Notes: generated by a model not told the origin, from the sequence alone. A stretch of DNA of 64,000 nt from Anaerofustis stercorihominis DSM 17244 (GCF_000154825.1 NZ_DS560019.1:372001-436000); one strand, 5' to 3'. Positions 51,027 to 61,220 are shown, counted from the stretch's first letter. Program-made: numbers and translations.

Positions 51027-51046
51027 GTCGTATTTTATGCTATAAT
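51027..51046 (+). promoter_or_regulatory. LCP gene promoter with GTCGTATT site and extended -10
   Basis: GTCGTATT (51027-51034) followed by TGC TATAAT (51038-51046). It shares ATGCTATAAT and the AATACGAC/GTCGTATT site with the ftsE promoter at 16220. No clear -35 is seen, as expected for extended -10 promoters. Confidence 0.6.
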
Positions 51047-51078
51047 AATAAATTATAAAATCTTTTTTGGAGAATAAA

Positions 51079-52179
51079 ATGAAGCAAAATAAAGCAATAA
51101 AACCAAAAAAAACATTAAAAAGAACTAAGAAAAAAACTAAAGGGCTAAGCAATCAGGGAAAGAAAAATATAATAGTCGTAATCTTGGCATTAGCCATAAT
51201 TTTAACCTCCAGCGGACTTGGATTTGCAAAGACCTTGGGATATGATATATTGAACGAAAATCCTATGCAAAGTGCAAAATATACAAGATTTAGTGATAAA
51301 ACAAAGCTAAACAACTCAGAAAAACTAGCGGATACGATGAATATCCTCATATTCGGTATAGATAAAAACGAAAGCAGAAGCAAAAAAGAAACGATATTCA
51401 GACCGGATACAATAATGCTTGCAAGCATAAACACAAACAAAAAAACAATCAAACTGGTTTCCGTTCCCAGAGACAGCAGAGTAAATATATATAACACATC
51501 GGGAAGAGATAAAGTTAACTCATGTTTTTACTATGCCAGTTTAGGTCTGAGCGAATCGGAAAAACAGGATCAAACAAAAATGTTTAATACCGGTGTTACA
51601 TATTTAGAAAATACAGTCAGTGACGTACTTGGAGGAGTTCAAATAGATTATTACCTCGGTATCGATATGGATGCACTCCCTAAAATCGCAGATGTAATGG
51701 GCGGTGTGACCATCGATGTTCATCAAAATCTATATGCAAAAAACGGACATGATTATTCAAGTATTAAAATCAAAGAAGGCAAACAAAAGTTAAACGGGGA
51801 GCAGCTTTTATATTACAGCAGATACCGTGCATATCCCGACGGAGATATAGGAAGAGTAGCCATCCAGCAAAAAATAATGAAGGCTATTTTCAATGAATTC
51901 AAGAGACAAAAAAGTTTTTCAAAAATCCCGCAAATTTACAACCTCGTTCAGGATATGGTCGAAACAGATTTAAAATTTGCACAGATAGCGTCTTTAGGCT
52001 TCTCATTTAAAGACTTCAACATAGATGACCTACAGACTTTTACATTACCGGGGAACTTCGGAAATCTCGGAGGAGTATCATACTGGATAGTAAATCAACC
52101 TGAAAGAGTCACATTTATAAAGGATCTATTTAATATAGATGCTGAACAACTATCACAGGATCCAAGGAGTGATAAATAA
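51079..52179 (+). CDS. LytR-CpsA-Psr (LCP) family glycopolymer ligase
   Basis: About 366 residues from the ATG at 51079 (TTGGAG SD; a TTG at 51067 is part of it). A Lys-rich cytoplasmic start, one helix (NIIVVILALAIILTSSGLGFA), then the LCP domain: NILIFGIDKNESRS, RPDTIMLASINTNKKTIKLVSVPRDSRV in part, the second conserved block (DYYLGIDMDALPKIADVMGGV), and RYRAYPDGDIGRVAIQQ with the Arg residues that hold pyrophosphate. LCP proteins attach teichoic acids or capsule to peptidoglycan. It overlaps the following ABC-F gene's SD. Confidence 0.94.
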   Translation: MKQNKAIKPKKTLKRTKKKTKGLSNQGKKNIIVVILALAIILTSSGLGFAKTLGYDILNENPMQSAKYTRFSDKTKLNNSEKLADTMNILIFGIDKNESRSKKETIFRPDTIMLASINTNKKTIKLVSVPRDSRVNIYNTSGRDKVNSCFYYASLGLSESEKQDQTKMFNTGVTYLENTVSDVLGGVQIDYYLGIDMDALPKIADVMGGVTIDVHQNLYAKNGHDYSSIKIKEGKQKLNGEQLLYYSRYRAYPDGDIGRVAIQQKIMKAIFNEFKRQKSFSKIPQIYNLVQDMVETDLKFAQIASLGFSFKDFNIDDLQTFTLPGNFGNLGGVSYWIVNQPERVTFIKDLFNIDAEQLSQDPRSDK

Positions 52180-52183
52180 TAAA

Positions 52184-54103
52184 ATGCAGATTAATATAAA
52201 TAGTTTAAATAAAAGCTTTGGAAGCGAACACTTATTTACTATTAATTCACTTATGATAAACGATAAAGATAAGGTGGGCATTGTCGGTCGTAACGGAGCC
52301 GGCAAGACCACCTTACTTAATATTATAATGGGTTTGGATGAGGATTATACAGGACATCTATCCAAAATAGACAAAGATAAGATAGGCTTTTTAAGACAGG
52401 ACTTAAACCTAAACTTAGATAATAATATTTATAATGAAGTACTATTAGGAGCAGAAAAATACACAAAAAAAGAAGAAGAAATAGAAAATATTTCTATGCT
52501 TATAGATTTTGAAAAAGATAAAGAAAAACTTAATAAGTTAAATGAGCAATACCATGAACTTATAACAGAATTCGAAGATATGGACGGATATAAGTATAAA
52601 AGTTTAATGGTAGGAATTATTAAAGGACTTGGTTACAGTGAAAGTGACTTTAATAAAAAAATATCTACTTTATCCGGCGGACAAAAGATGAGAGTAGCTC
52701 TTGCAAAACTACTCGTTTCTTCTCCGGAAGTCTTGATACTCGATGAGCCTACAAATTATCTCGACACAAGCAGTATTACATGGCTGGAAAATTTTTTATC
52801 TTCAGTTAAATCCACAGTCATAGTTGTAAGTCACGACAGATATTTTTTAGATAGATTTACAAATAAAATAGTGGAAATAGAAAACAAAGAATGCTATATA
52901 TATAGCGGGAATTATTCAGATTACATTTATAAGAAGAAACAAAGACTTATAAGCGAAGAACATGCCTATAAAAAACAACAGGCAGAAATTAAAAAACAAG
53001 AAGAAGTAATAAAGACATTAAAACAATTTAACAGAGAAAAAAGCGTAAAAAGAGCAAGAAGCAGAGAGAAAATGCTCGATAAAATAGAAAAAGTAGATAA
53101 ACCATATACCTCAAAAAACTCTCACATAAGATTTAGATATACGCCAATGGTCAGTAAAAAAGCCATAACTGTAGAGGGGTTGAAATTTGGCTATACCGAA
53201 AATAAAAAGTTATTTAATGATTTTAATATCACAATAGGCAGTACAGACAGACTTGGGATTTGCGGCAGAAATGCAACGGGGAAATCGACCTTTTTAAAGC
53301 TGATTACGGGAATACTCAAAGAAAATAACGGACTTATAAAGAAAAATCCAAAATGCCAAGTATTATATTTCGAACAGGAACATAACGACTTAGACGGCAG
53401 TTTGACAATAATAGAAGAGCTGAGAAGATCAACCGGAGCAGATGACGGAGAAATAAGGAACATTTTGGGATGTATGATGTTCTCGGGAGACGATATAAAT
53501 AAAAAGATTTCCACATTATCCGGCGGAGAGAAAAGCAGAGTAGCCATAGCAAAACTGATGATGAAAGAATCAAATGTTTTAATACTCGATGAACCCACAA
53601 ATCACTTGGATATAGAAACAAAAGAAATATTGGAAGACGCGCTTCTATCTTATAACGGTGCAGTGATAAGCGTATCTCATGACAGATATTATCTAAATAA
53701 AATTTGTAACAGAATAATGTATTTGACGGGAAAAGACATCAAAGTATACGACGGAAATTATGATTATGCAATGGAAAAAGAAAGTATAATCAATACAAAA
53801 ATAAAAGAAAAAACTTTAGAAGTAAAAAAAGAAGAGAATAAAGATAATAGAAATACTTCAAAGCTCAGCAACAATAAAAGAACAGCATATGAAAAAGAAC
53901 TTAAAGATATAGAACTTTTAATGGATAAACTGGAAAGCGACAAAGAAGAAATTGCGGTAAAAATGAACGATCCCGACTTCTTCAGCAATGAAGGAAAAGT
54001 CGAAAAAGTATCTTTAAGATTAAATGATATCCAAAATCTACTCGAGGAAAAAGAACTAAGATGGCTTGAGATTACGGAAATACTCGAAAATGACAAAGAA
54101 TAA
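52184..54103 (+). CDS. ABC-F family ATPase
   Basis: About 639 residues from the ATG at 52184 (MQININSLNKSFG). AAGGAG at 52164-52169 lies 14 bases upstream, longer than usual; the stop of the LCP gene is four bases before. Two ABC modules: GRNGAGKTTLL near residue 35 and GRNATGKSTFL near 350; two signatures (TLSGGQKMRVALA and TLSGGEKSRVAIA) and EPTN Walker B ends. A charged P-site linker lies between (about 230-310) and a coiled coil at the C-terminus. ABC-F proteins act on the ribosome in translation or antibiotic protection; the length suits the Uup/YdiF-type housekeeping group. Confidence 0.92.
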   Translation: MQININSLNKSFGSEHLFTINSLMINDKDKVGIVGRNGAGKTTLLNIIMGLDEDYTGHLSKIDKDKIGFLRQDLNLNLDNNIYNEVLLGAEKYTKKEEEIENISMLIDFEKDKEKLNKLNEQYHELITEFEDMDGYKYKSLMVGIIKGLGYSESDFNKKISTLSGGQKMRVALAKLLVSSPEVLILDEPTNYLDTSSITWLENFLSSVKSTVIVVSHDRYFLDRFTNKIVEIENKECYIYSGNYSDYIYKKKQRLISEEHAYKKQQAEIKKQEEVIKTLKQFNREKSVKRARSREKMLDKIEKVDKPYTSKNSHIRFRYTPMVSKKAITVEGLKFGYTENKKLFNDFNITIGSTDRLGICGRNATGKSTFLKLITGILKENNGLIKKNPKCQVLYFEQEHNDLDGSLTIIEELRRSTGADDGEIRNILGCMMFSGDDINKKISTLSGGEKSRVAIAKLMMKESNVLILDEPTNHLDIETKEILEDALLSYNGAVISVSHDRYYLNKICNRIMYLTGKDIKVYDGNYDYAMEKESIINTKIKEKTLEVKKEENKDNRNTSKLSNNKRTAYEKELKDIELLMDKLESDKEEIAVKMNDPDFFSNEGKVEKVSLRLNDIQNLLEEKELRWLEITEILENDKE

Positions 54104-54128
54104 AAAGAGCAGATTTCTGCTCTTTTTT
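54102..54128. terminator. Bidirectional terminator
   Basis: AAAAAGAGCAG (54102-54112), loop ATTT, CTGCTCTTTTT (54117-54127), between the ABC-F gene and converging gltA. Confidence 0.9.
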
Positions 54129-54181
54129 ATTTATAATTATTTAATTTTATATGCTATCATCTAAACCGTTGAATTAATTAT

Positions 54182-55561
54182 TTATTTCCTTTTATCCAAA
54201 GGGATATATTCTGTCTTAGGCTGAACATTCATATAAGCAGGTCTTATGATTTTTCCCGCATTAATAAGTTCTTCAAGCCTATGAGCAGACCAGCCGGAAA
54301 TTCTCGCTATTGCAAACAAAGGCGTGAACAATTCCTTTGGTATCCCAAGCATTTTATAAACAAATCCACTGTAAAAGTCAATATTTGCACAAATATCTTT
54401 GTATGTTTTAAATTTGCCTTTGATTATATCGGGAGCAAGTCTTTCGACTCTTTCATACAACTTAAATTCATCGGTAAGCCCTTTTTCTTCAGATAACCTT
54501 TCAACGAAATACTTAAATATAAGAGCTCTCGGATCGGAAGTAGAATAAATACCATGACCAACACCGTAGATAAGTCCCTGTTTATCGAAAGCTTTCTTGT
54601 CAAGTATCTTATTTAAATAAGAACTTACTTCCTCATCATCTTCCCAATCTTTTACATTAGCTTTTATTTCTTCAAACATATTTACTACCTTAACATTTGC
54701 ACCGCCGTGTTTAGGTCCTTTAAGTGACGCTAAAGCCGCACCAACGGCAGAATATGTATCTGTTCCGGAAGATGAAACGACATGCATGGTAAATGACGAG
54801 TTATTACCTCCGCCATGCTCCGCATGAAGTACAAGTGCAAGGTCTAAAATCCTTGCTTCAAGAGTAGTATATTTAGAATCCGGTCTAAGCATATGGAGTA
54901 TATTTTCGGCAGTTGATAACTCCGGTTTAGGTGGATGAATGTATAAGCTTTCACCTTGATGATAATGTATGCTTGATTGATAACCGTAAACAGCTATCAT
55001 TGGGAATATGGATATAAGATGCATACACTGCCTCAACACATTTTGTATCGATATATCATCCGGATTTTCGTCATAAGAATATAATGTAAGGACGCTCCTT
55101 GCCATTGTATTCATTACATCTATACTGGGAGCCTTCATGATTATATCTCTTACAAAAGAAGGCGGCAATGATCTATATTTTGCAATCTGACTGGTAAAAG
55201 CCTCAAGTTCTTTTTTGTTTGGCTGTTTGCCTGCCAAAAGCAAATATGTAACTTCTTCAAAACCAAATCTGTTATCTTCCAAAAATCCGTCAACCAATGA
55301 TTCGATAGGAATACCTCTATATCTTAAATATCCCTCGACCGAAACTTTTTTTCCGTCTACAATCTCACTTCCGCAAACATCGGAAATCTCCGTAAGCCCT
55401 GTTAATACACCTACACCGTTAACATCTCTAAGTCCTCTGTTTACATTGTGAATTGCATATAGATCTTTTTCTATATAACAATTATTCAAGCACGTCTTGC
55501 TTAAATCTTTGATTTCAGGTGTTATATCCGAAAAGTTGATTTCTGTATCTTTATGTTTCAT
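54182..55561 (-). CDS. gltA: Citrate synthase
   Basis: 459 residues, with an N-terminal extension compared with the common 370-430 residue form. It condenses acetyl-CoA and oxaloacetate. Seen: catalytic His regions LHAEHGGGNNSSF and GHGIYSTSDPRA, substrate loop SLKGPKHGGANVKV, and C-terminal YSGFVYKMLGIPKELFTPLFAIARISGWSAHRLEE in part, which are si-type citrate synthase features. 2-methylcitrate activity cannot be ruled out. No other TCA gene is adjacent. Its role may be glutamate synthesis. An SD-type GGAGGG precedes it, and it follows hisIE by 34 bases, so it may be partly co-transcribed with the his operon. Confidence 0.94.
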   Translation of the reverse strand: MKHKDTEINFSDITPEIKDLSKTCLNNCYIEKDLYAIHNVNRGLRDVNGVGVLTGLTEISDVCGSEIVDGKKVSVEGYLRYRGIPIESLVDGFLEDNRFGFEEVTYLLLAGKQPNKKELEAFTSQIAKYRSLPPSFVRDIIMKAPSIDVMNTMARSVLTLYSYDENPDDISIQNVLRQCMHLISIFPMIAVYGYQSSIHYHQGESLYIHPPKPELSTAENILHMLRPDSKYTTLEARILDLALVLHAEHGGGNNSSFTMHVVSSSGTDTYSAVGAALASLKGPKHGGANVKVVNMFEEIKANVKDWEDDEEVSSYLNKILDKKAFDKQGLIYGVGHGIYSTSDPRALIFKYFVERLSEEKGLTDEFKLYERVERLAPDIIKGKFKTYKDICANIDFYSGFVYKMLGIPKELFTPLFAIARISGWSAHRLEELINAGKIIRPAYMNVQPKTEYIPLDKRK

Positions 55562-55595
55562 TTACACCCTCCTTTGTTATTCTCTAAATTTAAAT

Positions 55596-56237
55596 TTATT
55601 TATGTCTGTTGTTAAGTTTACTAAAAATATCCTCTATTTTTACTCCTCTGTCATTTAATAATACTAATAAGTGATATATCAAATCACTGGCTTCACATAT
55701 GATTTCTTCTTTATCATCATTCTTCGCGGCAATTATAGTTTCCGCACTCTCTTCGCCTATTTTTTTGCAAATCTTATCGGTTCCTTCTATAAGTAAATAC
55801 TGTGTATATGAACCTTCATATTTGGTAGGCATTTTTTCTAATTTCTTTATATCTTCTTTTCTTTGATTGATAGTATCCTGAAGCGTAAATAAAATTTGTG
55901 CACTCTCTTCTTTATCTGATTTTACTATATCGTTAAAGAAACAGCTTTCACTGCCGGTATGACAGGTAGGTCCCACAGGATCAGCATTAACAAGCAAAGT
56001 ATCGTTATCACAGTCGGATTTTATGCTAACGACATTTAAAAAGTTCCCGCTTGTCTCACCTTTAAGCCACTGTGTCTTTCTACTCCTTGAATAAAAGTTT
56101 ACCTTACCCGTCTTAAGAGTGTTATTATAAGCTTCTTCATTCATATATCCGAGCATCAATACTTTCCCCGTTTTATAATTCTGAACGATAACAGGCAGAA
56201 GTCCGCTATCATCAAGTTTAAAATCTTTAAAATCCAT
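55596..56237 (-). CDS. hisIE: Phosphoribosyl-AMP cyclohydrolase / phosphoribosyl-ATP pyrophosphohydrolase
   Basis: 213 residues, a fusion. The HisI part (1-105) has LMLGYMNEEA, FYSRSRKTQWLKGETSGN, DCDNDTLLV and GPTCHTG (metal ligands Asp and Cys). The HisE part (about 115-210) has SYTQYLLIEGTDKICKKIGEESAETIIAAKN in part and YHLLVLLNDRGV. It carries out steps two and three of histidine synthesis. It starts one base after hisF's stop and is the last his gene. Confidence 0.96.
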   Translation of the reverse strand: MDFKDFKLDDSGLLPVIVQNYKTGKVLMLGYMNEEAYNNTLKTGKVNFYSRSRKTQWLKGETSGNFLNVVSIKSDCDNDTLLVNADPVGPTCHTGSESCFFNDIVKSDKEESAQILFTLQDTINQRKEDIKKLEKMPTKYEGSYTQYLLIEGTDKICKKIGEESAETIIAAKNDDKEEIICEASDLIYHLLVLLNDRGVKIEDIFSKLNNRHK

Positions 56238-56238
56238 T

Positions 56239-56994
56239 TCACAACCTCATTTCTATACTATTATCTTTTAAATACTCTTTAAGCTCCATAATATCTATTT
56301 CCCCAAAATGAAATACACTGGCTGCCAAAGCAGCGTCTGCACCAGATTTTAATACCTCAAGAAAATGCTCCATTCTTCCTGCTCCGCCTGAGGCAATGAT
56401 AGGAATGGATAAAATACTATTTAATTTTTCTATAAGTTCAAGGTCAAAACCATTTTTCACTCCGTCGGTATCTATGGAATTGATACAAATTTCTCCGGCG
56501 CCCAAATCTTCGCCTTTTTTAGCCCACTCAACAGCGTCTATATATGTATTTTCTCTTCCGCCTTTTACATAAACATCCCAGCTGTTTTTATCATTTCTCT
56601 TTGCATCTATAGATAAAACAACACACTGAGAACCAAATCTTTTGGCGCCGTCGGAAATTATACTTGGATTAGTAACGGCACTGGAATTGACGCTTACTTT
56701 ATCCGCACCGGCAAGCAGTACTTTTCTAAAGTCTTCGACTGTTCTTATTCCGCCTCCGATAGTAAAAGGAATGGAGACTTCTTTTGCTATATCCTCTACG
56801 GTATGTATAAATATATCTCTTTCATCGCTTGAAGCGGTAATATCGTAAAATACCAGTTCGTCTGCACCCAGCTCGGAATATCTTTTACCTAATTTAACGG
56901 GGTCATCCACATCTTTTATATTCGCAAATTGTTTACCCTTTACCACTCTGCCGTGGTCAACATCAAGGCATGGTATAATTCTTTTTGCTAACAT
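56239..56994 (-). CDS. hisF: Imidazole glycerol phosphate synthase, cyclase subunit
   Basis: 251 residues, TIM barrel. Catalytic Asp residues in [12 protein letters not shown] (near 11) and [12 protein letters not shown] (near 175), with [10 protein letters not shown] and [10 protein letters not shown] phosphate loops. It forms IGP and AICAR with HisH, using ammonia. It overlaps hisA by seven bases. Confidence 0.97.
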   Translation of the reverse strand: MLAKRIIPCLDVDHGRVVKGKQFANIKDVDDPVKLGKRYSELGADELVFYDITASSDERDIFIHTVEDIAKEVSIPFTIGGGIRTVEDFRKVLLAGADKVSVNSSAVTNPSIISDGAKRFGSQCVVLSIDAKRNDKNSWDVYVKGGRENTYIDAVEWAKKGEDLGAGEICINSIDTDGVKNGFDLELIEKLNSILSIPIIASGGAGRMEHFLEVLKSGADAALAASVFHFGEIDIMELKEYLKDNSIEMRL

Positions 56995-57692
56995 ATTATA
57001 TCCTCTACACTAAACTTATTTTCATATAAAGCTTTACCTACTATCACTCCGTAAGTATCATCTTCTTTTAATTTATTGATATCATCAAGTGAAGATACGC
57101 CGCCCGATACAACTATATTATGCTTCGTTGCTTTTTTAAGCTTTCTATACAATTCAAAGCTCGGCCCGCTAAGCATACCGTCCTTTTTAATATCAGTCAC
57201 AACTATACCGGTAAGAGGCAAATCCTTTATTTTATCAAGATAATCCCAAATCAAAATCCCGCTGTTTTCACTCCAGCCTTTTATATAGACATATTCGTCT
57301 TTTACATCTAAAGACAGACTTATTTTATATGGGTACTTTTCAGACATTTCTTTTAGGAATGCAAAATCTTTGACTGCTTTTGTTCCTATAGATACTCTGT
57401 CCACACCTATATCAACATATTTCTTGATTTGTTCTTCTCCTCTTATACCGCCGCCGACTTCGATGAGCATATTTGTATCCGTGATAATCTTTTTTATAAT
57501 ATCGAAATTAGTAAGCTTCCCTATCAACGCAGCATCAAGGTCTACGATATGAAGATACTTTACACCTCTTTTTTCAAAATCCTCCGCTACGGTAAAAGGG
57601 TTATCAAAGTAAACGGTTTGTTTATCATAATCCCCCTGAGAAAGTCTTACACATTTATTGTCTCTTATATCTATTGCAGGAAATATTATCAT
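56988..57692 (-). CDS. hisA: ProFAR isomerase
   Basis: 234 residues, TIM barrel, isomerises ProFAR to PRFAR. Seen: [19 protein letters not shown] with catalytic Asp near 8, [32 protein letters not shown] (second Asp) and SGGVSSLDD. It starts four bases after hisH's stop. Confidence 0.96.
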   Translation of the reverse strand: MIIFPAIDIRDNKCVRLSQGDYDKQTVYFDNPFTVAEDFEKRGVKYLHIVDLDAALIGKLTNFDIIKKIITDTNMLIEVGGGIRGEEQIKKYVDIGVDRVSIGTKAVKDFAFLKEMSEKYPYKISLSLDVKDEYVYIKGWSENSGILIWDYLDKIKDLPLTGIVVTDIKKDGMLSGPSFELYRKLKKATKHNIVVSGGVSSLDDINKLKEDDTYGVIVGKALYENKFSVEDIIC

Positions 57693-57695
57693 ATA

Positions 57696-58301
57696 TTATT
57701 CTCCTAAGTAATTTAAAAGTAATTTTGTACCTGTTTTATCGCTTTTTTCCGGATGAAACTGCATTCCTATTACGTTTCCGTGTCTTACTACTGCCGGAAC
57801 GTTATAATGGTATTCGCTGTAAGCAATCAAATCTTCATCATTCATCTTATCCGCATGGTAAGAATGAACAAAATATACATATTCGCCATTATTTACATCT
57901 TTTACGATATTGTCAGTTTGATTTATAATAAGCTCGTTCCACCCCATATGAGGAACTTTATAACTCTTTGGGATATCAAAGGGTACGACATCGCCTTTTA
58001 TAAAACCAAGACCGTCATGTTCGCCCATTTCATAGCTTTTATCAAACAGAAGCTGCATTCCGAGACATATACCGAGAAGATATTTACCGTCCTTTACCCA
58101 ATCGTTCAAGAATGAAATAAGATTATTTTCTCTAAGCCCCTTCATCCCGTCTTCAAAAGCGCCTACTCCGGGTATAATCAGCTTTTCACAGTTTTTTAAA
58201 ACTTCTGTATCATTAGTGATTACACTTTCATAACCAAGCCTGCTTAAAGTGTTATATACATTTCTGAGGTTACCCGCACCGTAATCGATTATTCCTATCA
58301 T
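57696..58301 (-). CDS. hisH: Imidazole glycerol phosphate synthase, glutaminase subunit
   Basis: 201 residues, class I glutamine amidotransferase. Catalytic Cys in LLGICLGMQLLFD, His and Glu in GMQFHPEKSDKTG, and DYGAGNLRNV at the N-terminus. It feeds ammonia to HisF. It overlaps hisB by four bases. Confidence 0.96.
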   Translation of the reverse strand: MIGIIDYGAGNLRNVYNTLSRLGYESVITNDTEVLKNCEKLIIPGVGAFEDGMKGLRENNLISFLNDWVKDGKYLLGICLGMQLLFDKSYEMGEHDGLGFIKGDVVPFDIPKSYKVPHMGWNELIINQTDNIVKDVNNGEYVYFVHSYHADKMNDEDLIAYSEYHYNVPAVVRHGNVIGMQFHPEKSDKTGTKLLLNYLGE

Positions 58302-58876
58302 AATACACCTTTGCTTGAAGGGATATCATCACCGACAATTGCAGTTGCCTCTCTTAAAGCTCTTGCCAAAGCTTTAAAAATAGCTTCACACATATGATGA
58401 TTATTTCCCTTGTCCAGTACTTTGATATTTAAATTGATACCCGCATTTATACAAAATGCATATAAAAAGTCTTCAAGTATTTCTGTCTCAAAATCACCTA
58501 TTCTTTCGACCGTAAATGGATTTTCATAAACAAGATAGCCTCTTCCGCTCACATCCACACATACTCTTGCCAAGACTTCATCCATAGGAACAAAGAAGGT
58601 CGAATACCTGTTGATGCCTCTCTTATCCGAAATCGCTTCTTTAAAACATTTCCCAAGAACAATCCCAATATCCTCTACGGTATGATGATTATCAACTTCA
58701 AAGTCACCTTTTGCTTTAATATCAATATCGAATTTAGAGTGACTTGCAAGTAAATCTATCATATGATTAAAAAATCCCACACCCGTATCGGAATAAACGA
58801 CACCGCTTCCGTCTAAATTAAGATTTACTTCAATATCTGTTTCTTTGGTTACTCTGTGTTCAAAACTTGACCTCAT
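58298..58876 (-). CDS. hisB: Imidazoleglycerol-phosphate dehydratase
   Basis: 192 residues, the monofunctional form without the histidinol-phosphatase domain found in enteric HisB. Manganese-ligand motifs FFNHMIDLLASHS, DNHHTVEDIG and the repeat GNNHHMCEAIFKALARAL. It starts at the base after hisC's stop. Confidence 0.96.
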   Translation of the reverse strand: MRSSFEHRVTKETDIEVNLNLDGSGVVYSDTGVGFFNHMIDLLASHSKFDIDIKAKGDFEVDNHHTVEDIGIVLGKCFKEAISDKRGINRYSTFFVPMDEVLARVCVDVSGRGYLVYENPFTVERIGDFETEILEDFLYAFCINAGINLNIKVLDKGNNHHMCEAIFKALARALREATAIVGDDIPSSKGVL

Positions 58877-59935
58877 TTAGAAAACCTCCTTTATCACATC
58901 TATTACTTCATTATTTTCTTCTTTACTTCCTACAGTGATTCTTACTACATTTTCAAGTTCATCTCCGTAAGACCTTATGGAGATACTTCTTTTTTCACAT
59001 TCTTCATACAGTTTTTTTGCTTTTTCGGTTTTTATCGTTATAAAATTTGCATTAAGTGGAAGTATAAGGATATCTTTATAATTTTTCAGAACATTTACTA
59101 TTCTGTCTCTTTCTTTTTTTATAACCTTTAATTCTTCTTCTATAAGTTCATGATTATCTACGAGAACTTCTCCCGCTGTCTGCGAGGTAACGGATAGATT
59201 ATAAGGTGCCTTTGCGGCAAATAAAAAGTTTATTATTTCCTTATTTGCAACAATAAAACCTACTCTAAGCCCCGCTCCGCTGAATGCCTTTGACAAAGTC
59301 CTTAAAATAATGACTCTGTCACTGTAATTAAGCAAATCCATATTGTCATCTTCCGCAAAGTGAATATATGCTTCATCAATAATCACAAGCCCTTTGGTAT
59401 TATCTATTACTTTTTTTATTTCGTCTTTTGAATATAAATATCCCGTTGGATTATTCGGAGTACATATGTAAACTATCTTTGCATTATTTTTATTTGCTTC
59501 TTCAATCAATTTATCTATATCGGGAGATAAATCTTCTTTATCACTATTAAGACCTATATATTTACCTTTGGCTAAAATAGCAGCTTGTTTATACATGGAA
59601 AATGTAGGCTCATAACTTATGGCAATATCATCTTTATCCATAAAAGTATTATTTATTATTGTTATTCCTTCATCGGAACCCGATGTAGCAATCAAATTCT
59701 CCGAAGCTACACCAATAAGGCTAGCATACTTTTCTCTGAGTCTATTGGCATAAGGGTCAGGATATCTGTTTATATCTATACTCTTCATTCTGTCGATAAA
59801 ATCATCCTGAAGTTTTGTTCCGAGGAAATTTTGATAATGTTCATTAGCATTTAAAATTATTCTATAGTCCTGTCCCGCAGCTTTATAATACTCATAATCT
59901 TTTAAAGCCGGCACTACCAAGTCCTTAATGCTCAT
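58877..59935 (-). CDS. hisC: Histidinol-phosphate aminotransferase
   Basis: 352 residues, fold type I PLP enzyme. Seen: LNANEHYQNF, TSGSDEGITIINNTF, TPNNPTGYLYSKDEI, IDEAYIHFAE, and RTLSKAFSGAGLRVGF with the PLP Lys. It converts imidazole acetol phosphate to histidinol phosphate. Its start overlaps the end of hisD by one base. Confidence 0.96.
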   Translation of the reverse strand: MSIKDLVVPALKDYEYYKAAGQDYRIILNANEHYQNFLGTKLQDDFIDRMKSIDINRYPDPYANRLREKYASLIGVASENLIATSGSDEGITIINNTFMDKDDIAISYEPTFSMYKQAAILAKGKYIGLNSDKEDLSPDIDKLIEEANKNNAKIVYICTPNNPTGYLYSKDEIKKVIDNTKGLVIIDEAYIHFAEDDNMDLLNYSDRVIILRTLSKAFSGAGLRVGFIVANKEIINFLFAAKAPYNLSVTSQTAGEVLVDNHELIEEELKVIKKERDRIVNVLKNYKDILILPLNANFITIKTEKAKKLYEECEKRSISIRSYGDELENVVRITVGSKEENNEVIDVIKEVF

Positions 59936-61218
59936 TATTCAAATCTCCTTTCAATGGCTTTTGCATGAGCGGTTAGCCCCTCTTTATTTGCAAATTTTAT
60001 TATCTTATCCTTTTGTTTTGTAAGCTCTTCTTTTGAATAGTATACTATGCTCGTCCTTTTTAAAAAGTCATATGTTGAAAGCGGAGAATAAAATTTTGCT
60101 TTTCCAGATGTAGGGATAGTATGATTGGAACCTGCAAAATAATCCCCTACAGGCTCGGGAGTATATTCTCCCATGAATACTGTTCCGGCATTTTGTACTT
60201 TATCTATATAATCAAAAGGTTCTTCCAAAGATAATTCTAAATGTTCCGGAGCAATTTCATTGGAAACTTCGAAAGCTTCATCAATATTATCAACGACAAA
60301 TATTATTCCATAATTTTCAACCGATTTAGTTGCGATATCAACTTTAGATAATTCTTTAAGCTGGTTATTAACTTCTTCTTTTACTTTACCTGCTAAATCC
60401 TCTGACGTCGTAACAAGAATACAAGCCGCATTTTCATCGTGTTCTGCCTGAGATAATAAATCAGCCGCTACAAATTTCGGATCAGATTTTTCATCGGCAA
60501 TAACAAGGACTTCACTTGGGCCTGCCAACATGTCTATATCAACATCTCCGTAAACTTTTCTCTTTGCCTCTGCAACAAATAAATTTCCCGGTCCGCATAT
60601 TTTATAGACAGGTTTAATGGTTTCGGTACCGTAGGCAAGAGCGGCTATGGCACCCGCACCTCCCGACAAATAAATTTCATCCACACCGCAAAGATACGCT
60701 GCTGCCAATATGTTTTCATTGACTTTGCCTTCTTTATTAGGAGGCGTTATCAAAGCTATTTCTTTTACTCCCGCTACTTTTGCGGGAACCGCATTCATCA
60801 GTACGGTGGAAGGATAAGGGCTTTTGCCTCCGGGTATGTAAAGCCCTACTCTTTCGATAGGTGTGACTTTTTGCGTAAGTCTTTTTCTTCCCTCATCCAT
60901 ATCAAAATGAGAATACTTTTGATTTTTATGATACTTTTCTATATTATCCTTACTCTCTTTTAATACTTCAAGAAAATCCTTATCAACATTTTCATAAGCC
61001 TTTTTTATGTCTTCTTTATCTACTTTAAGACTTTCAACTTCTACTTTATCAAAGTCTTTCATCATTCTAAGTAAGGCTTTATCTTTATTTTCTTTTACAT
61101 CTATTATTATATTTTCAACTAACTTTTCTACTTCGTTTAACTTATTCCCATGTCTTTGAAGCTTTTCTTTGACAACACTTAAAATATTTTTTTCGTTTCT
61201 TAAATCTACTATATTCAT
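59935..61218 (-). CDS. hisD: Histidinol dehydrogenase
   Basis: 427 residues, zinc-dependent, oxidises histidinol to histidine in two NAD steps. Seen: GLYIPGGKSPYPSTVLMNAVPA in part, GGAGAIAALAYG, KICGPGN, LAGPSEVLVIAD, AAADLLSQAEHD-type QAEHDENA (zinc ligands Gln and His), and NHTIPTSGKAKFYSPLS. It ends in EAIERRFE-like AKAIERRFE. Confidence 0.97.
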   Translation of the reverse strand: MNIVDLRNEKNILSVVKEKLQRHGNKLNEVEKLVENIIIDVKENKDKALLRMMKDFDKVEVESLKVDKEDIKKAYENVDKDFLEVLKESKDNIEKYHKNQKYSHFDMDEGRKRLTQKVTPIERVGLYIPGGKSPYPSTVLMNAVPAKVAGVKEIALITPPNKEGKVNENILAAAYLCGVDEIYLSGGAGAIAALAYGTETIKPVYKICGPGNLFVAEAKRKVYGDVDIDMLAGPSEVLVIADEKSDPKFVAADLLSQAEHDENAACILVTTSEDLAGKVKEEVNNQLKELSKVDIATKSVENYGIIFVVDNIDEAFEVSNEIAPEHLELSLEEPFDYIDKVQNAGTVFMGEYTPEPVGDYFAGSNHTIPTSGKAKFYSPLSTYDFLKRTSIVYYSKEELTKQKDKIIKFANKEGLTAHAKAIERRFE

Positions 61219-61220
61219 CT

